A DNA stretch of 64,000 nt, taken from Bradyrhizobium sp. AUGA SZCCT0176. GTDB lineage: Bacteria; Pseudomonadota; Alphaproteobacteria; Rhizobiales; Xanthobacteraceae. The position numbers and the translations under genes were made by a program. The stretch spans positions 1-64,000 of the forward strand of contig NZ_JAFCMB010000007.1 of NCBI RefSeq assembly GCF_018130145.1, read 5' to 3'. The notes under the pieces are model-generated. The model saw only the letters and a program-made list of their open reading frames with translations, was not told the origin of the DNA and did no database searches. Shown one piece after another: positions 43,886 to 52,165 of the stretch; the stretch's first letter is position 1, and every line of letters begins with the position of its first letter.

Positions 43886-44845
43886 ATGTTCGAGATTTCA
43901 CGCAGAGATCTGATTCTCGGAAGCACGGGGGCCGCGCTCGTTTTCGGCCTCAAGGGACCGGTTTCGTTCATCGATGCGGCGCACGCGCAGCGCGCCGCGG
44001 ACAGCCTCAAATACAAGGTCGGGGATATCGAGGTCTTCAGCCTGCATGAGGGATCCGTCGAGCGCACCGTCACTGAAGCGATGGTCAAGAACGCCTCGCT
44101 CGACGACGTCAAGAAGGCGCTGAGCGCGGCGGGCATCGGGCCTGACAAGATCGACAATCCCTTTACCGTCACGGCGATCCGGACCGGCGGCAAGGTCGTG
44201 CTGTTCGATACCGGCTTTGGCGGCAACGGTCCGGCCACGGTCGGCAAACTCGCCGACAACATGAAGGCCGCCGGCCTCGATCCCGCGACCGTCTCCACCG
44301 TCGTGATCTCGCATTTCCATGGCGACCACATCTCCGGCCTGTGGGTGAAGGAGACGAGCGCGCCGGTGTTCCCGAACGCGGAAATCATGATGCCCGAGGT
44401 CGAGTTCAAGTACTGGACCGATCCGGCGCTGGTGGAGAAGGTGCCGGAAGCCAACCGTCCGATGGTCAAGCGCATCCAGGCGACGTTCCCGACCTGGAAG
44501 AACGTCAAGCAATACAACGACGGCGCCGACCTCGCGCCCGGCGTCAAGGCGATCGCCACGCCTGGTCACACCGTCGGACACATGTCGTTCCTGGTGGCAT
44601 CCGGCGGACAGCAGCTCTATATCCAGAGCGACGTCACCGGCATGCACCAGCTGTTCGTCAGGAATCCCGGCTGGTTCTCCAGCTTCGATGCAGATGGGCC
44701 GAAAGCGGAAGCCACGCGCCGCGCTTTCTTCGATCGCGTCATTGCCGAAAAGGGCATGATCGCCGGCTATCATTTCGGCTTCCCGAATGTCGGCACCCTG
44801 TCGAAGGATGGCAATGGCTATGCGTTCGCGGCCGTGAAGGCCTGA
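43886..44845 (+). CDS. Tat-exported MBL-fold metallo-hydrolase
   Basis: The 319-residue metallo-beta-lactamase-fold protein has a twin-arginine signal (SRRDLILGS, then a hydrophobic stretch ending AHAQ). The zinc motif SHFHGDHISG (HxHxDH) is followed by PGHTVGHMSF and a late His (AGYHFGFPN). It resembles the quorum-lactonase/sulphatase-like group in which export occurs with folded cofactor, so it acts in the periplasm. The substrate is unknown. A terminator follows. Confidence 0.9.
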   Translation: MFEISRRDLILGSTGAALVFGLKGPVSFIDAAHAQRAADSLKYKVGDIEVFSLHEGSVERTVTEAMVKNASLDDVKKALSAAGIGPDKIDNPFTVTAIRTGGKVVLFDTGFGGNGPATVGKLADNMKAAGLDPATVSTVVISHFHGDHISGLWVKETSAPVFPNAEIMMPEVEFKYWTDPALVEKVPEANRPMVKRIQATFPTWKNVKQYNDGADLAPGVKAIATPGHTVGHMSFLVASGGQQLYIQSDVTGMHQLFVRNPGWFSSFDADGPKAEATRRAFFDRVIAEKGMIAGYHFGFPNVGTLSKDGNGYAFAAVKA

Positions 44846-44870
44846 TAGCGGGCTGGTCCGAAAAAAATGA

Positions 44871-44901
44871 AAGGCGCCGCATGTCGTGCGGCGCCTTTTC
44901 T
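44871..44901 (+). terminator. Rho-independent terminator after the MBL gene
   Basis: Eleven-base stem AAGGCGCCGCA / TGCGGCGCCTT, loop TGTCG, followed by TTTCT and preceded by AAAAAAATGA. It separates the MBL gene from radC. Confidence 0.9.
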
Positions 44902-44972
44902 CTATCCGAAATCCGCCGCCGCCCCGCACTTCAGAGTTGCAAAAGCTGGCCGGCACGGCATGCTTGACGCCG

Positions 44973-45575
44973 ATGCCCGCCAAGCCGCGCGACCCAAATC
45001 CCGAACCCGACGAAACGCCGCATTACCACGGCCATCGCGAGCGGCTGCGCGAGCGCTTCTACAGCGCCGGGCCGGACGCGCTCAGCGATTATGAGCTGCT
45101 GGAGATGGCGCTATTCCCCGCCCTGCCCCGGCGCGACACCAAGCCGCTGGCCAAACTGCTCCTGAAGAAGTTCGGCTCCTTTGCCGAAGTCGTCCACGCG
45201 CCGGAAGCGCGGCTGCGCGAAGTCGATGGCATCGGCGATGCGTCCATCCACCAGATCAAGCTGCTCGCGGCGGCCGCGAGCCGGGTGGCAAAAGGCGAGA
45301 TCAAGCGCAGCATCGCGCTGTCGTCCTGGAACGACGTGATCGGCTATTGCCGCAGCAGCATGGCATTCGCCGACAAGGAACAGTTTCGCCTGCTGTTCCT
45401 CGACAAACGCAACCAGCTGATTGCGGATGAGGTGCAGCAGACCGGCACCGTCGACCACACCCCGGTCTATCCGCGCGAGGTGATCAAGCGCGCGCTGGAA
45501 TTATCCGCGACCGCGCTGATCCTGGTGCACAACCATCCTACTCACACGTTGATGTGCACGTTTGCTCACGCTTAA
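44973..45575 (+). pseudogene. radC: radC 5' part, truncated by the integrated element
   Basis: RadC/JAB family DNA-repair-associated protein. The N-terminal helix-hairpin-helix part (LREVDGIGDASIHQIKLLAAAA) and most of the JAB domain (KEQFRLLFLDKRNQLIADE, LILVHNHP) are host sequence. The start is the ATG at MPAKPRDPN. After HNHP the frame enters the element and adds only THTLMCTFAHA before a stop. The lost SGDPTPSQADI stretch carries the remaining JAMM metal ligand (Asp) and serine, so the metal site is broken. The missing 3' part lies 16.1 kb away at 61631-61792, in the same orientation. Confidence 0.92.
45526..45538. repeat. attL core of the integrated element
   Basis: The 13-bp TGCACAACCATCC lies in radC codons for V/HNHP. 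The copy at 61632-61644 is TGCACAACCACCC, differing only at base 11 and synonymous for His. Reading across the right copy restores the missing radC sequence exactly in frame. Confidence 0.88.
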
Positions 45576-45709
45576 TCACTTACAATCACTGCGTTTTTCT
45601 TGATCGCGTGTTCGTGCTTGAGGTACATTCGGTGAAGGCAGCGGGAACGTAACAGTCCCCACTTTCCGTCCCTCAAAGCGTCCCCACTTCGGACGCACGG
45701 GCTACCGGC

Positions 45710-46951
45710 ATGGCAACCCTTACCGACCGATCGATCCAAATCGCGATCAAGCATGTGGCGAAGTCTCGCAAGCAACAATTGCTTGCCGATGGCGAAGGTC
45801 GCGGCACCGGAAGACTTGTTCTTATATTGAAGCCGATGCCGAGCCGAGTCACTGCGGAATGGATGGCACAGCAATGGCGTGACGGGCGCCGGGTAAAATC
45901 GAAGATCGGCTCGTATCCCGCCATGCCGCTCTCGGATGCCCGAGATATTTTCAAACGCGATTTTGCGAGCGTTATTATGCAAGGCCGCAGCATCAAGACC
46001 GCCACCGACGCGCGACCGGGCACTGTCGGCGATCTGTTTGATGCGTATGTGGAGCATCTCAAAAGCAACGAGCAGAGCTCATGGGTCGCGATCGAGAAGA
46101 GCCTGAAAAGTGTTGAGAAAATTCTCGGTCGAAACCGGCTTGCACGCGATATCACGGCCGATGATGTTCTCGGGGTACTGCGACCAATTTACGCGCGCGG
46201 TAAGCGAGCGATGGCGGATCATGTCCGCAGTTACATTCGATCGGCGTATTCATGGGCGATCAAATCGGAGCACGACTATCGCACGACCTCCCCTCGCCGC
46301 TTCAAAGTCGTTGCTAATCCCGCCGCCGGCATTCCGACCGAACCGAAGATAGTTGGCACGCGCTGGCTCGGCGAAGACGAATTTGTTCGCCTATACCGCT
46401 GGCTCGAATGTCCAGATACTCCTGTGCATCCTCCGTACACGCGCGCCGTTCGCGCGCTTATGCTGACTGGCCAGCGCGTTGAGGAGATTGCGCGCCTGCA
46501 CATCGATCAATGGGATGCGGCAGAACGCATCATTGACTGGTCGAAAACGAAGAACGGAAAGCCGCATGCGATCCCGGTGCCGGAACTTGCGGCCGATCTC
46601 ATCGCGAGTATCAGGCCGAACGAGTACGGCTGGTTCTTCCCTTCCGCAATGGACCCCACACGACCGGTGAGCGCGAACACGCTCTATTCGTTCATGTGGC
46701 GGCAGCGACAGCGTGATGTCATTCCATCTGTAACCAATCGCGATCTTCGGCGGACGTGGAAGACACTCGCCGGAAAGGCCGGCTTGCCGAAAGAAATTCG
46801 CGACCGCATCCAAAACCACGCCTTCCAGGACGTCAGCTCGAAGAGCTACGACCGCTGGAGTTACATGCCCGAGAAGCGCGCCGGCATGGAGAAGTGGAAC
46901 GCGTTCGTCGAGTGTCTTCTCGCCAAGCCCGGCGTATCAATCGCCGCGTGA
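45710..46951 (+). CDS. int: P4-type tyrosine integrase
   Basis: Site-specific recombinase of 413 residues. The N-terminal DUF4102-like arm-binding region (residues about 1-95, SKIGSYPAMPLSDAR) is followed by a core-binding SAM-like domain (TVGDLFDAYVEHLKS) and the catalytic domain. Catalytic residues are Arg in LTGQRVEEI, Lys in KTKNGKPHAI, the RDLRRTW box, His in QNHAF and the nucleophile Tyr in KSYDRW. It should insert and excise the element at the radC core repeat. It lies next to attL and reads inward, the common arrangement for P4-like integrases. Confidence 0.93.
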   Translation: MATLTDRSIQIAIKHVAKSRKQQLLADGEGRGTGRLVLILKPMPSRVTAEWMAQQWRDGRRVKSKIGSYPAMPLSDARDIFKRDFASVIMQGRSIKTATDARPGTVGDLFDAYVEHLKSNEQSSWVAIEKSLKSVEKILGRNRLARDITADDVLGVLRPIYARGKRAMADHVRSYIRSAYSWAIKSEHDYRTTSPRRFKVVANPAAGIPTEPKIVGTRWLGEDEFVRLYRWLECPDTPVHPPYTRAVRALMLTGQRVEEIARLHIDQWDAAERIIDWSKTKNGKPHAIPVPELAADLIASIRPNEYGWFFPSAMDPTRPVSANTLYSFMWRQRQRDVIPSVTNRDLRRTWKTLAGKAGLPKEIRDRIQNHAFQDVSSKSYDRWSYMPEKRAGMEKWNAFVECLLAKPGVSIAA

Positions 46952-47114
46952 CTGTCCGCGGCTCGCCACGATTGTGAGCGACCAGCCGCGACGAGAATCG
47001 ACACGCCGCGGGCGGACGTGGCATGACGCGACTTGTCGCGACCAGAAGCTTGCATCGCCTCCGCATACACAAGGCGGTTCAGTCGCTTGCCTTCGACGCT
47101 CGGTTCGGATTTCG

Positions 47115-47897
47115 CTACTGATTTTTGGGAGCGGTCGGCGGCACGGCCTGGGAATTGGGTTGTGAGGGTGGAGGCGGAGCCACTTGTTCGTATTTGAGTA
47201 GTTTCGCCTGCATCGCATCCATTGCGGCACGCAAATCGTTTAGGTCGCGCGTGCTCACCTCGGTGCTGAGCCAATAAGGTCGGTACGAGCCAACGTTCAC
47301 GACGAATTGCATCAGCGTGAACAGCACCGCTATGCTGGCCACCCATCCCAGCGCTTCTGTTCGGATGCGGGTCAGCACTTTACCTCCCGCGGCCTCGGCT
47401 ATCTTTTCAGTGTCAAGGAACGTATTTGGAAAGCTGGAAGCAGCAGTCTTCTGAATATCCTTCAGATACGCGTCCAGCGCAGGGGACTTCCGCATTCTTT
47501 CGGCCGGCACTGGTTCGTGCTCGAACAGACTGACACGAAGAAAAGCATCGCCCTCAGCGATGGCATGATCGACCCTGCTGAAGTTAAGCAGGGTTGTAGC
47601 GATGGGGCCTTCCCACCCCGGATCGACGATGCCAACTGTGAGGGCCCAGATGCCCTTCTTGGTCAACGTGGTCTTGTACGTTGCGTGTCCGGTCACGCGA
47701 TCAGAGAGGCTGAACACCTCAGAGGACACCACTTGAACCATGTGCCCCGGCTTAATGGTAAAAGGCCCGTCCACCTTCTTACCCTCATGGTCGAAGATAG
47801 AGCCGATCGTAAGATCAAAGCTGGAACCCTGAACTGCAGGCTGTCCGCTCTTGAAGAACTTCTTTGGATCCAACGAATTGCCCGCTATTAATGCCAT
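47115..47897 (-). CDS. Membrane-anchored dCTP deaminase/dUTPase-fold protein
   Basis: The 260-residue protein has an N-terminal domain of the Dcd/dUTPase superfamily (residues about 1-130): GSSFDLTIGSIFDHEG, HATYKTTLTKKGIWALTVG, IVDPGWEGPIATTLLNFS and AEGDAFLRVSLFEHE. In E. coli Dcd (from memory) the catalytic Glu follows in the LEFYN segment. The aligned residue here is Thr (ATTLLN), so deaminase chemistry is doubtful. A transmembrane helix is at about 181-203, then a short coiled coil and a Pro/Gln-rich tail. The start has GGGGGCG upstream. The dCMP-deaminase-family gene is divergent, only 49 bp away. Confidence 0.8.
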   Translation of the reverse strand: MALIAGNSLDPKKFFKSGQPAVQGSSFDLTIGSIFDHEGKKVDGPFTIKPGHMVQVVSSEVFSLSDRVTGHATYKTTLTKKGIWALTVGIVDPGWEGPIATTLLNFSRVDHAIAEGDAFLRVSLFEHEPVPAERMRKSPALDAYLKDIQKTAASSFPNTFLDTEKIAEAAGGKVLTRIRTEALGWVASIAVLFTLMQFVVNVGSYRPYWLSTEVSTRDLNDLRAAMDAMQAKLLKYEQVAPPPPSQPNSQAVPPTAPKNQ

Positions 47898-47946
47898 GTT
47901 CGCCCCCGTTCGTTTATGGTGTGACTGGTACCGCACGGAATCCCTG

Positions 47947-48438
47947 ATGGCAATTGCCAAACAAGACCGCCACTACCTTCAGATGTGTTTCGAAGTTCGT
48001 GAGAACAGTCACGACCCAGACCGAAAGGTCGGCGCGGTTATCACAGATAGCGTTGACGATGTTCTTGCCGTGGGTACCAATGCGCCGCCATCCTCACTAA
48101 ACCTGACGCGTGCGGAGAGTTATGAGGCAGTGCGGCAGGATCGGACCTGGAAGTACTTTGTGCTAGAGCATGCGGAGCGGAACGCAATTTTTGCCGCGTA
48201 TGGCCAAGGTAAAGTCATTGCAGGCGGGACAATGTACAGTACTCTCTTTCCATGCGCGGACTGTGCAAGAGCGATTGTAGCCGCCAGGCTTTCTCGGTTA
48301 GTCGTCCTTGGTCTTGAAAAAGATCCAGTAAGGGACGAGAAGTGGCTTGACCACTATCGCCACGCCGAACGGATATTGGCGATGGCTGGTGTTGTTGTGG
48401 ATGTCGTCGACCCGGCAGGGATAATGGCGGGAGATTAG
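47947..48438 (+). CDS. dCMP/cytidine deaminase family protein
   Basis: Zinc-dependent deaminase of 163 residues. The zinc site is complete: His75-Ala-Glu77 (LEHAERNAIF) and Pro102-Cys103...Cys106 (FPCADCARAI). It closely follows the deoxycytidylate deaminase plan (YLQMCFEVRENSHDPDRKVGA at the start). It probably converts dCMP to dUMP or acts on another cytidine nucleotide. It shares a 49-bp divergent promoter region with the Dcd-fold membrane protein, so the two are probably co-regulated. Nucleotide-pool deaminases are a known anti-phage strategy; that role here is inference. Confidence 0.88.
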   Translation: MAIAKQDRHYLQMCFEVRENSHDPDRKVGAVITDSVDDVLAVGTNAPPSSLNLTRAESYEAVRQDRTWKYFVLEHAERNAIFAAYGQGKVIAGGTMYSTLFPCADCARAIVAARLSRLVVLGLEKDPVRDEKWLDHYRHAERILAMAGVVVDVVDPAGIMAGD

Positions 48439-48615
48439 CCGCACGGTATTCCAGCCGCTGGTCTCGCCGCTTTTTATTGCGACCTGGTGAATGCGTCGGA
48501 TACAGTCGGGCTCTCGGACTTCACCTCGCTCGCTGGACGACCTGTCACGGATTAAAGCAACAGGTGAGACTCGGAACCGCAAGTTTTGTTATTATGCCCC
48601 CGATTCGGGGGGCGG

Positions 48616-49515
48616 ATGGCAACAAAGCCAAAGTCAGAGAAGATAAGAGTCATAGAGTATCTCTATGAGAAGTTGACGGCGGAGGGACGCACCGTCGCGA
48701 TGCTTTCTGACGTTCAGCAAGCGATTGTGACATGCAACGCGCAGTTTGGGCTCAGTTTAAGCACGTCCAACCCAGCAAATTTTATGAAGGATTTAGTTCG
48801 AGGAAAGAATGCCTCGCGCAATTGGCCTGAGAGTCTAAAAGGAAAAAAGATTGGCGGAAGACAGCGTGTTGGCGGCGGCCGTGCCTTGGAGTTTGTCCCG
48901 TATGGACCCGACCAGACCGATGCATTTGAAAACAGTTTTACAAGAAGCGCCGACCTTGTGCCAGTGCCCCTGCAATCAATCAGCTTGCCGCTTACCGCAA
49001 AGCGATTGGGTCGTAAAGATGAGTCGTGGCTGGTTCAAGTCACCGTAGCACTGCGTGTTGTCGAGCAACACCTGGCCGTTCGGAAATCTGAAACATTGCC
49101 CGAAGTATTGGAGGTCACCCATCTGCAAACGGGTGTTAAGTTTGGCAAGAGCGAAGTAGACGCACTTTTTCTTGCAACGTGTGAAATTGGCGGAAAACGA
49201 CTTAGCACACTCATTACATGCGAAGCTAAACAAGAGAGCGAAAGAATCGTTGGGCATCAAATTGTCGGGCAAGTCGTGGCCGCTAATCGCAGCGTAAAAC
49301 TTGCAGGTATCGAGGTTGAGTTGATTCTCCCGATCGCGATTCAAGCCCTGACCGAACCGGCCGGCTGCATTTATGTGGCAGAATTCGAGCCGTGGCTTCC
49401 ATCACAAGCTGAGCTGGATGAGGCTGCGTTGCCAGACCTGGTTCTCGCAGCAGAAGGTTTGTTCGAGCTTCGACCTTGTGTGCCAGGTATTGGATTTGAT
49501 CCCCGCAAAAAATAA
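48616..49515 (+). CDS. Putative type II restriction endonuclease
   Basis: The 299-residue protein has a likely PD-(D/E)XK nuclease core: Asp182 in KSEVDALF, then Glu203 and Lys205 in LITCEAKQ, followed by a helix with HQIVGQVVAAN. The N-terminal region (residues 5-95) looks like a winged or DNA-recognition domain (KIRVIEYLYEKLTAEGRTVA). The start is the ATG behind GGGGGGCGG. It converges on the C5 cytosine methyltransferase with 49 bp between the ends. That context and the nuclease motif make it the cognate restriction enzyme, with the specificity unknown. Confidence 0.72.
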   Translation: MATKPKSEKIRVIEYLYEKLTAEGRTVAMLSDVQQAIVTCNAQFGLSLSTSNPANFMKDLVRGKNASRNWPESLKGKKIGGRQRVGGGRALEFVPYGPDQTDAFENSFTRSADLVPVPLQSISLPLTAKRLGRKDESWLVQVTVALRVVEQHLAVRKSETLPEVLEVTHLQTGVKFGKSEVDALFLATCEIGGKRLSTLITCEAKQESERIVGHQIVGQVVAANRSVKLAGIEVELILPIAIQALTEPAGCIYVAEFEPWLPSQAELDEAALPDLVLAAEGLFELRPCVPGIGFDPRKK

Positions 49516-49564
49516 AATCGGGCTAATGCGGCGGTGGAGAGGAGCGACTTTCAGTTCAAGTCGT

Positions 49565-50866
49565 TCACTCCGCGGGAGACAGATGCGCCTGCAAGTCCAA
49601 TTCGATTTGCGACTGACTCCGTTTCTTTGAACCGCTCTTTCTATCCCGTCGACTGTTGGGCTTATCGATTCCCCAAAACTCAGCGGCAGCCTTCGTATTC
49701 ATTCGAAGAAGGTCGGTATCTCCCAAATCGACATCGGCTTTCGGTCGTTCGGGCTTCAATCCGAGCGCGGTCAATATTGAGCTTCCTATCGCTCGTGCGA
49801 GAGGCGGAGGGACCGCATTCCCGATTTGGCGCGCACCGTGCCACTTGGTTTCGTGCAATCGAAACCAATCAGGAAATCCATGTAAGCGGGCCATTTCTCG
49901 AACGGTTACACAGCGGTCATACTTGTAGTGAATCGGACGCGGCGAGGTAAACGCACCACGCGCACCGTCGGTACCGGCCCGAAGCGTGTTCGAGATGCCC
50001 TTAGACGGCAATTTAAAAAAACGTGAAATAGGCTCAACATCACCTTCGTTAGTCGCGCCAAAGCGTCGCTGAGAAATGGTCGAATGCTCCGTGCGCATGC
50101 TCGAAGTAAGAATTCGCGGATTCCATACTCTTCGATATCCATATCTCCAAGAGTCGTTAGCGAGACAACGCATCTCCCGTGCGTATGCGCCAGCCCTCTT
50201 GAACGCACCAGCAGGGAGAACGATTTCGTCGATCTCTCTTAGCTCTGCATAATCGTCGGCATTCGGAAGGTCGTCCAGCGCGTCTTTGCACGTGAATGAG
50301 GTTTTCGAGGGCAACGGATATTTGGGGAGCTTCAATCCTTTTTTAGCACCGAACAGGATCAACCGTTCGCGGCTCTGCGGAACCCCATAGTCAGCTGCGT
50401 TTAGCACCCGCCATGGTTGCCCGACCGAATAACCTTTTTCTTCGAACGACGCGATCAACTCCGTTAGAAACGCCTTGTGCTTTCCGACGGTGAGGCCCTT
50501 CACATTCTCAAAAACGAAATATCTCGCGCCGAGTTCGCAAACGATCCGCACGAAGTCATTCACCAGTGAATTTCGGGGATCTTCGAGTGCGCGATGCCCA
50601 ATTAACGAAAAACCCTGACAGGGAGCGCCTCCAACAACTAGGTCGACCTTACGTTTCCCGAGTTTTGCGACGTCTCGAATTTCTTGACCTGAGAGCTTGG
50701 AAATATCCCGGCACAGAGTAGCGCAACTGGGGAAATTGAACTTATGCACTGCCGCGTGAATGGGATCGATCTCAACGGCGGCAACCACGTCGAAGCCCGC
50801 CTGTTCAAATCCAAGGCTCATCCCGCCAGCCCCGGAAAACAGGTCAACCGCTATCGGGCGTGTCAT
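49565..50866 (-). CDS. dcm: DNA (cytosine-5) methyltransferase
   Basis: C5-methyltransferase of 433 residues. Motif I is DLFSGAGGMSLGFEQAGF. Motif IV is GGAPCQGFS with catalytic Cys83. Motif VI is FVFENVKGL, motif VIII is QSRERLILFG, and motif X is RQIGNAVPPPLARAIG. The target-recognition region lies between VIII and IX. It protects the host from the adjacent restriction enzyme. It follows vsr by 12 bp on the same strand with its own ribosome site (AGGGGA). The symbol is used for the family; the specificity is not determined. Confidence 0.95.
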   Translation of the reverse strand: MTRPIAVDLFSGAGGMSLGFEQAGFDVVAAVEIDPIHAAVHKFNFPSCATLCRDISKLSGQEIRDVAKLGKRKVDLVVGGAPCQGFSLIGHRALEDPRNSLVNDFVRIVCELGARYFVFENVKGLTVGKHKAFLTELIASFEEKGYSVGQPWRVLNAADYGVPQSRERLILFGAKKGLKLPKYPLPSKTSFTCKDALDDLPNADDYAELREIDEIVLPAGAFKRAGAYAREMRCLANDSWRYGYRRVWNPRILTSSMRTEHSTISQRRFGATNEGDVEPISRFFKLPSKGISNTLRAGTDGARGAFTSPRPIHYKYDRCVTVREMARLHGFPDWFRLHETKWHGARQIGNAVPPPLARAIGSSILTALGLKPERPKADVDLGDTDLLRMNTKAAAEFWGIDKPNSRRDRKSGSKKRSQSQIELDLQAHLSPAE

Positions 50867-50878
50867 TCAGATCCCCTA

Positions 50879-51301
50879 CTAAAGTCGACCGCGCTGCTTC
50901 CGGCCGAAGAACTTCTTTAGCCGACGACGCAGCAGTTGTGAATCCTTGGTTTCGCATTGCCAGATCGTCAGAACGCGCCATCCGTCGGCTTCCAGAGCCT
51001 TAGTTGCATCGGTATCTCTGGCTTGGTTGCGTCGAATCTTGGGAACCCAAAAGTCAAGCCTCGTCTTGGGCAGTCGCCCTTTTGAACAGTCGTGGCCATG
51101 CCAAAAGCAGCCATTCACAAATATGACAGCCCCGTGCCGTGCTAGGACCAGATCGGGCGACCCCGGCAGCCTTTTTTGATGAAGGCGGAATCGAAACCCA
51201 AGACCGTGGATCAGCTTACGGACGATCATCTCGGGCGCCGTATGCCGGCTCCCGACACTTCGCATGATCCGGCTGCGCTGTTCCGGCGTCCGTGTGTCCA
51301 T
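50879..51301 (-). CDS. vsr: Very-short-patch repair endonuclease Vsr
   Basis: The 140-residue endonuclease corrects T:G mismatches that arise from deamination of 5-methylcytosine. It opens MDTRTPEQRSRIMRSVGSR. The zinc/active-site region shows GSPDLVLARHGAVIFVNGCF and WHGHDC. A GAGGTAGGT ribosome site precedes the ATG. It is encoded upstream of dcm, as is frequent in R-M systems that use C5 methylation. Confidence 0.95.
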   Translation of the reverse strand: MDTRTPEQRSRIMRSVGSRHTAPEMIVRKLIHGLGFRFRLHQKRLPGSPDLVLARHGAVIFVNGCFWHGHDCSKGRLPKTRLDFWVPKIRRNQARDTDATKALEADGWRVLTIWQCETKDSQLLRRRLKKFFGRKQRGRL

Positions 51302-51405
51302 TACCTACCTCATTGCCATGAGCAAAAAACGTCCAGCACCGGTCGCGTTTTCCACACGTTTATTTCAAGCTAACCACCTACGCCAGTCGTTCATCGGGCC
51401 GATGA

Positions 51406-51993
51406 AATGCTCGATTCCCCCTTGGGGATAACCAACGCATTCTCATTGCGAACCTCGCAAAAGGCATGATCGGCGAGCAGGCATCGAACTTGCTCGGATC
51501 TCTGTTGGTATCGCACCTGCAGCTGATCGCGATGGAGCGCGGATCGTTGCCGCCAGAGGATCGTGTCCCCTTTCATATCCACGTCGACGAATTCCAGACA
51601 TTCAGCTCGGATACGTTTGCGACGCTGCTCAGCGAAAGCAGAAAGTTTAAACTCCGCTTCACTCTCGTGAACCAGTTTCTTGACCAAGTCGCGCCGATCG
51701 TGCGAGCGGCCGTGCTTGGTAACGTGGGCTCACTTGTTGTTTTTCGCGTTGGCAGCACTGACGCGAAAATACTCGCACCGGAGCTGCATCCCATGGAGGC
51801 GGGCGGACTGACCGATCAGATGCCGTTCACGGCGTGGGTGCGCCGGTCTAATGGCGGCCGGAATCGTATCGAAGTTGAGCCGAAGTTATTTCCCGCACGC
51901 AACTGCGCCGCAGCCATCCGGAGGCAAAGTCGGGAGCGGTTCGGTCGGCACCGGCAAATCGTCGAAAGTCGTTTGTATCGGAGCGCGGGTTGA
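51406..51993 (+). pseudogene. Remnant of a VirD4/HerA-like transfer ATPase
   Basis: The readable frame begins abruptly after a stop at 51403 and shows the C-terminal part of a DUF87/VirD4-like ATPase: NQRILIANLAKGMIGEQASN, Walker-B-like HIHVDEFQTF, and LRFTLVNQFLDQVAP. The Walker A half is missing. It is homologous in plan to residues 280-400 of the intact ATPase at 55542-57848 but of a different subfamily, so it is a second transfer gene that has decayed. The first ATG in frame is at 51466; translation of a stable product is doubtful. Confidence 0.75.
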
Positions 51994-52165
51994 CTTCAGT
52001 TGCTTGCATTCGTATCGTTTCGCTATCTGCGGTTGGTATTTCATCGTGGTTACATCTGTGGCGAGGCGTAATCTCCCAATGCGCGCTTTTTGCTAAACTC
52101 ATTTATCTTGTTCATCTAGATTTCTATGTTTCCGGCCGAGATGGCCTTTCAGCCGCGGAGTGACC

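Noticed and set aside
49534..49950. Plus-strand 138-codon frame inside the methyltransferase gene
   Set aside because: It is antisense to the C5 methyltransferase, which has all conserved motifs on the minus strand.
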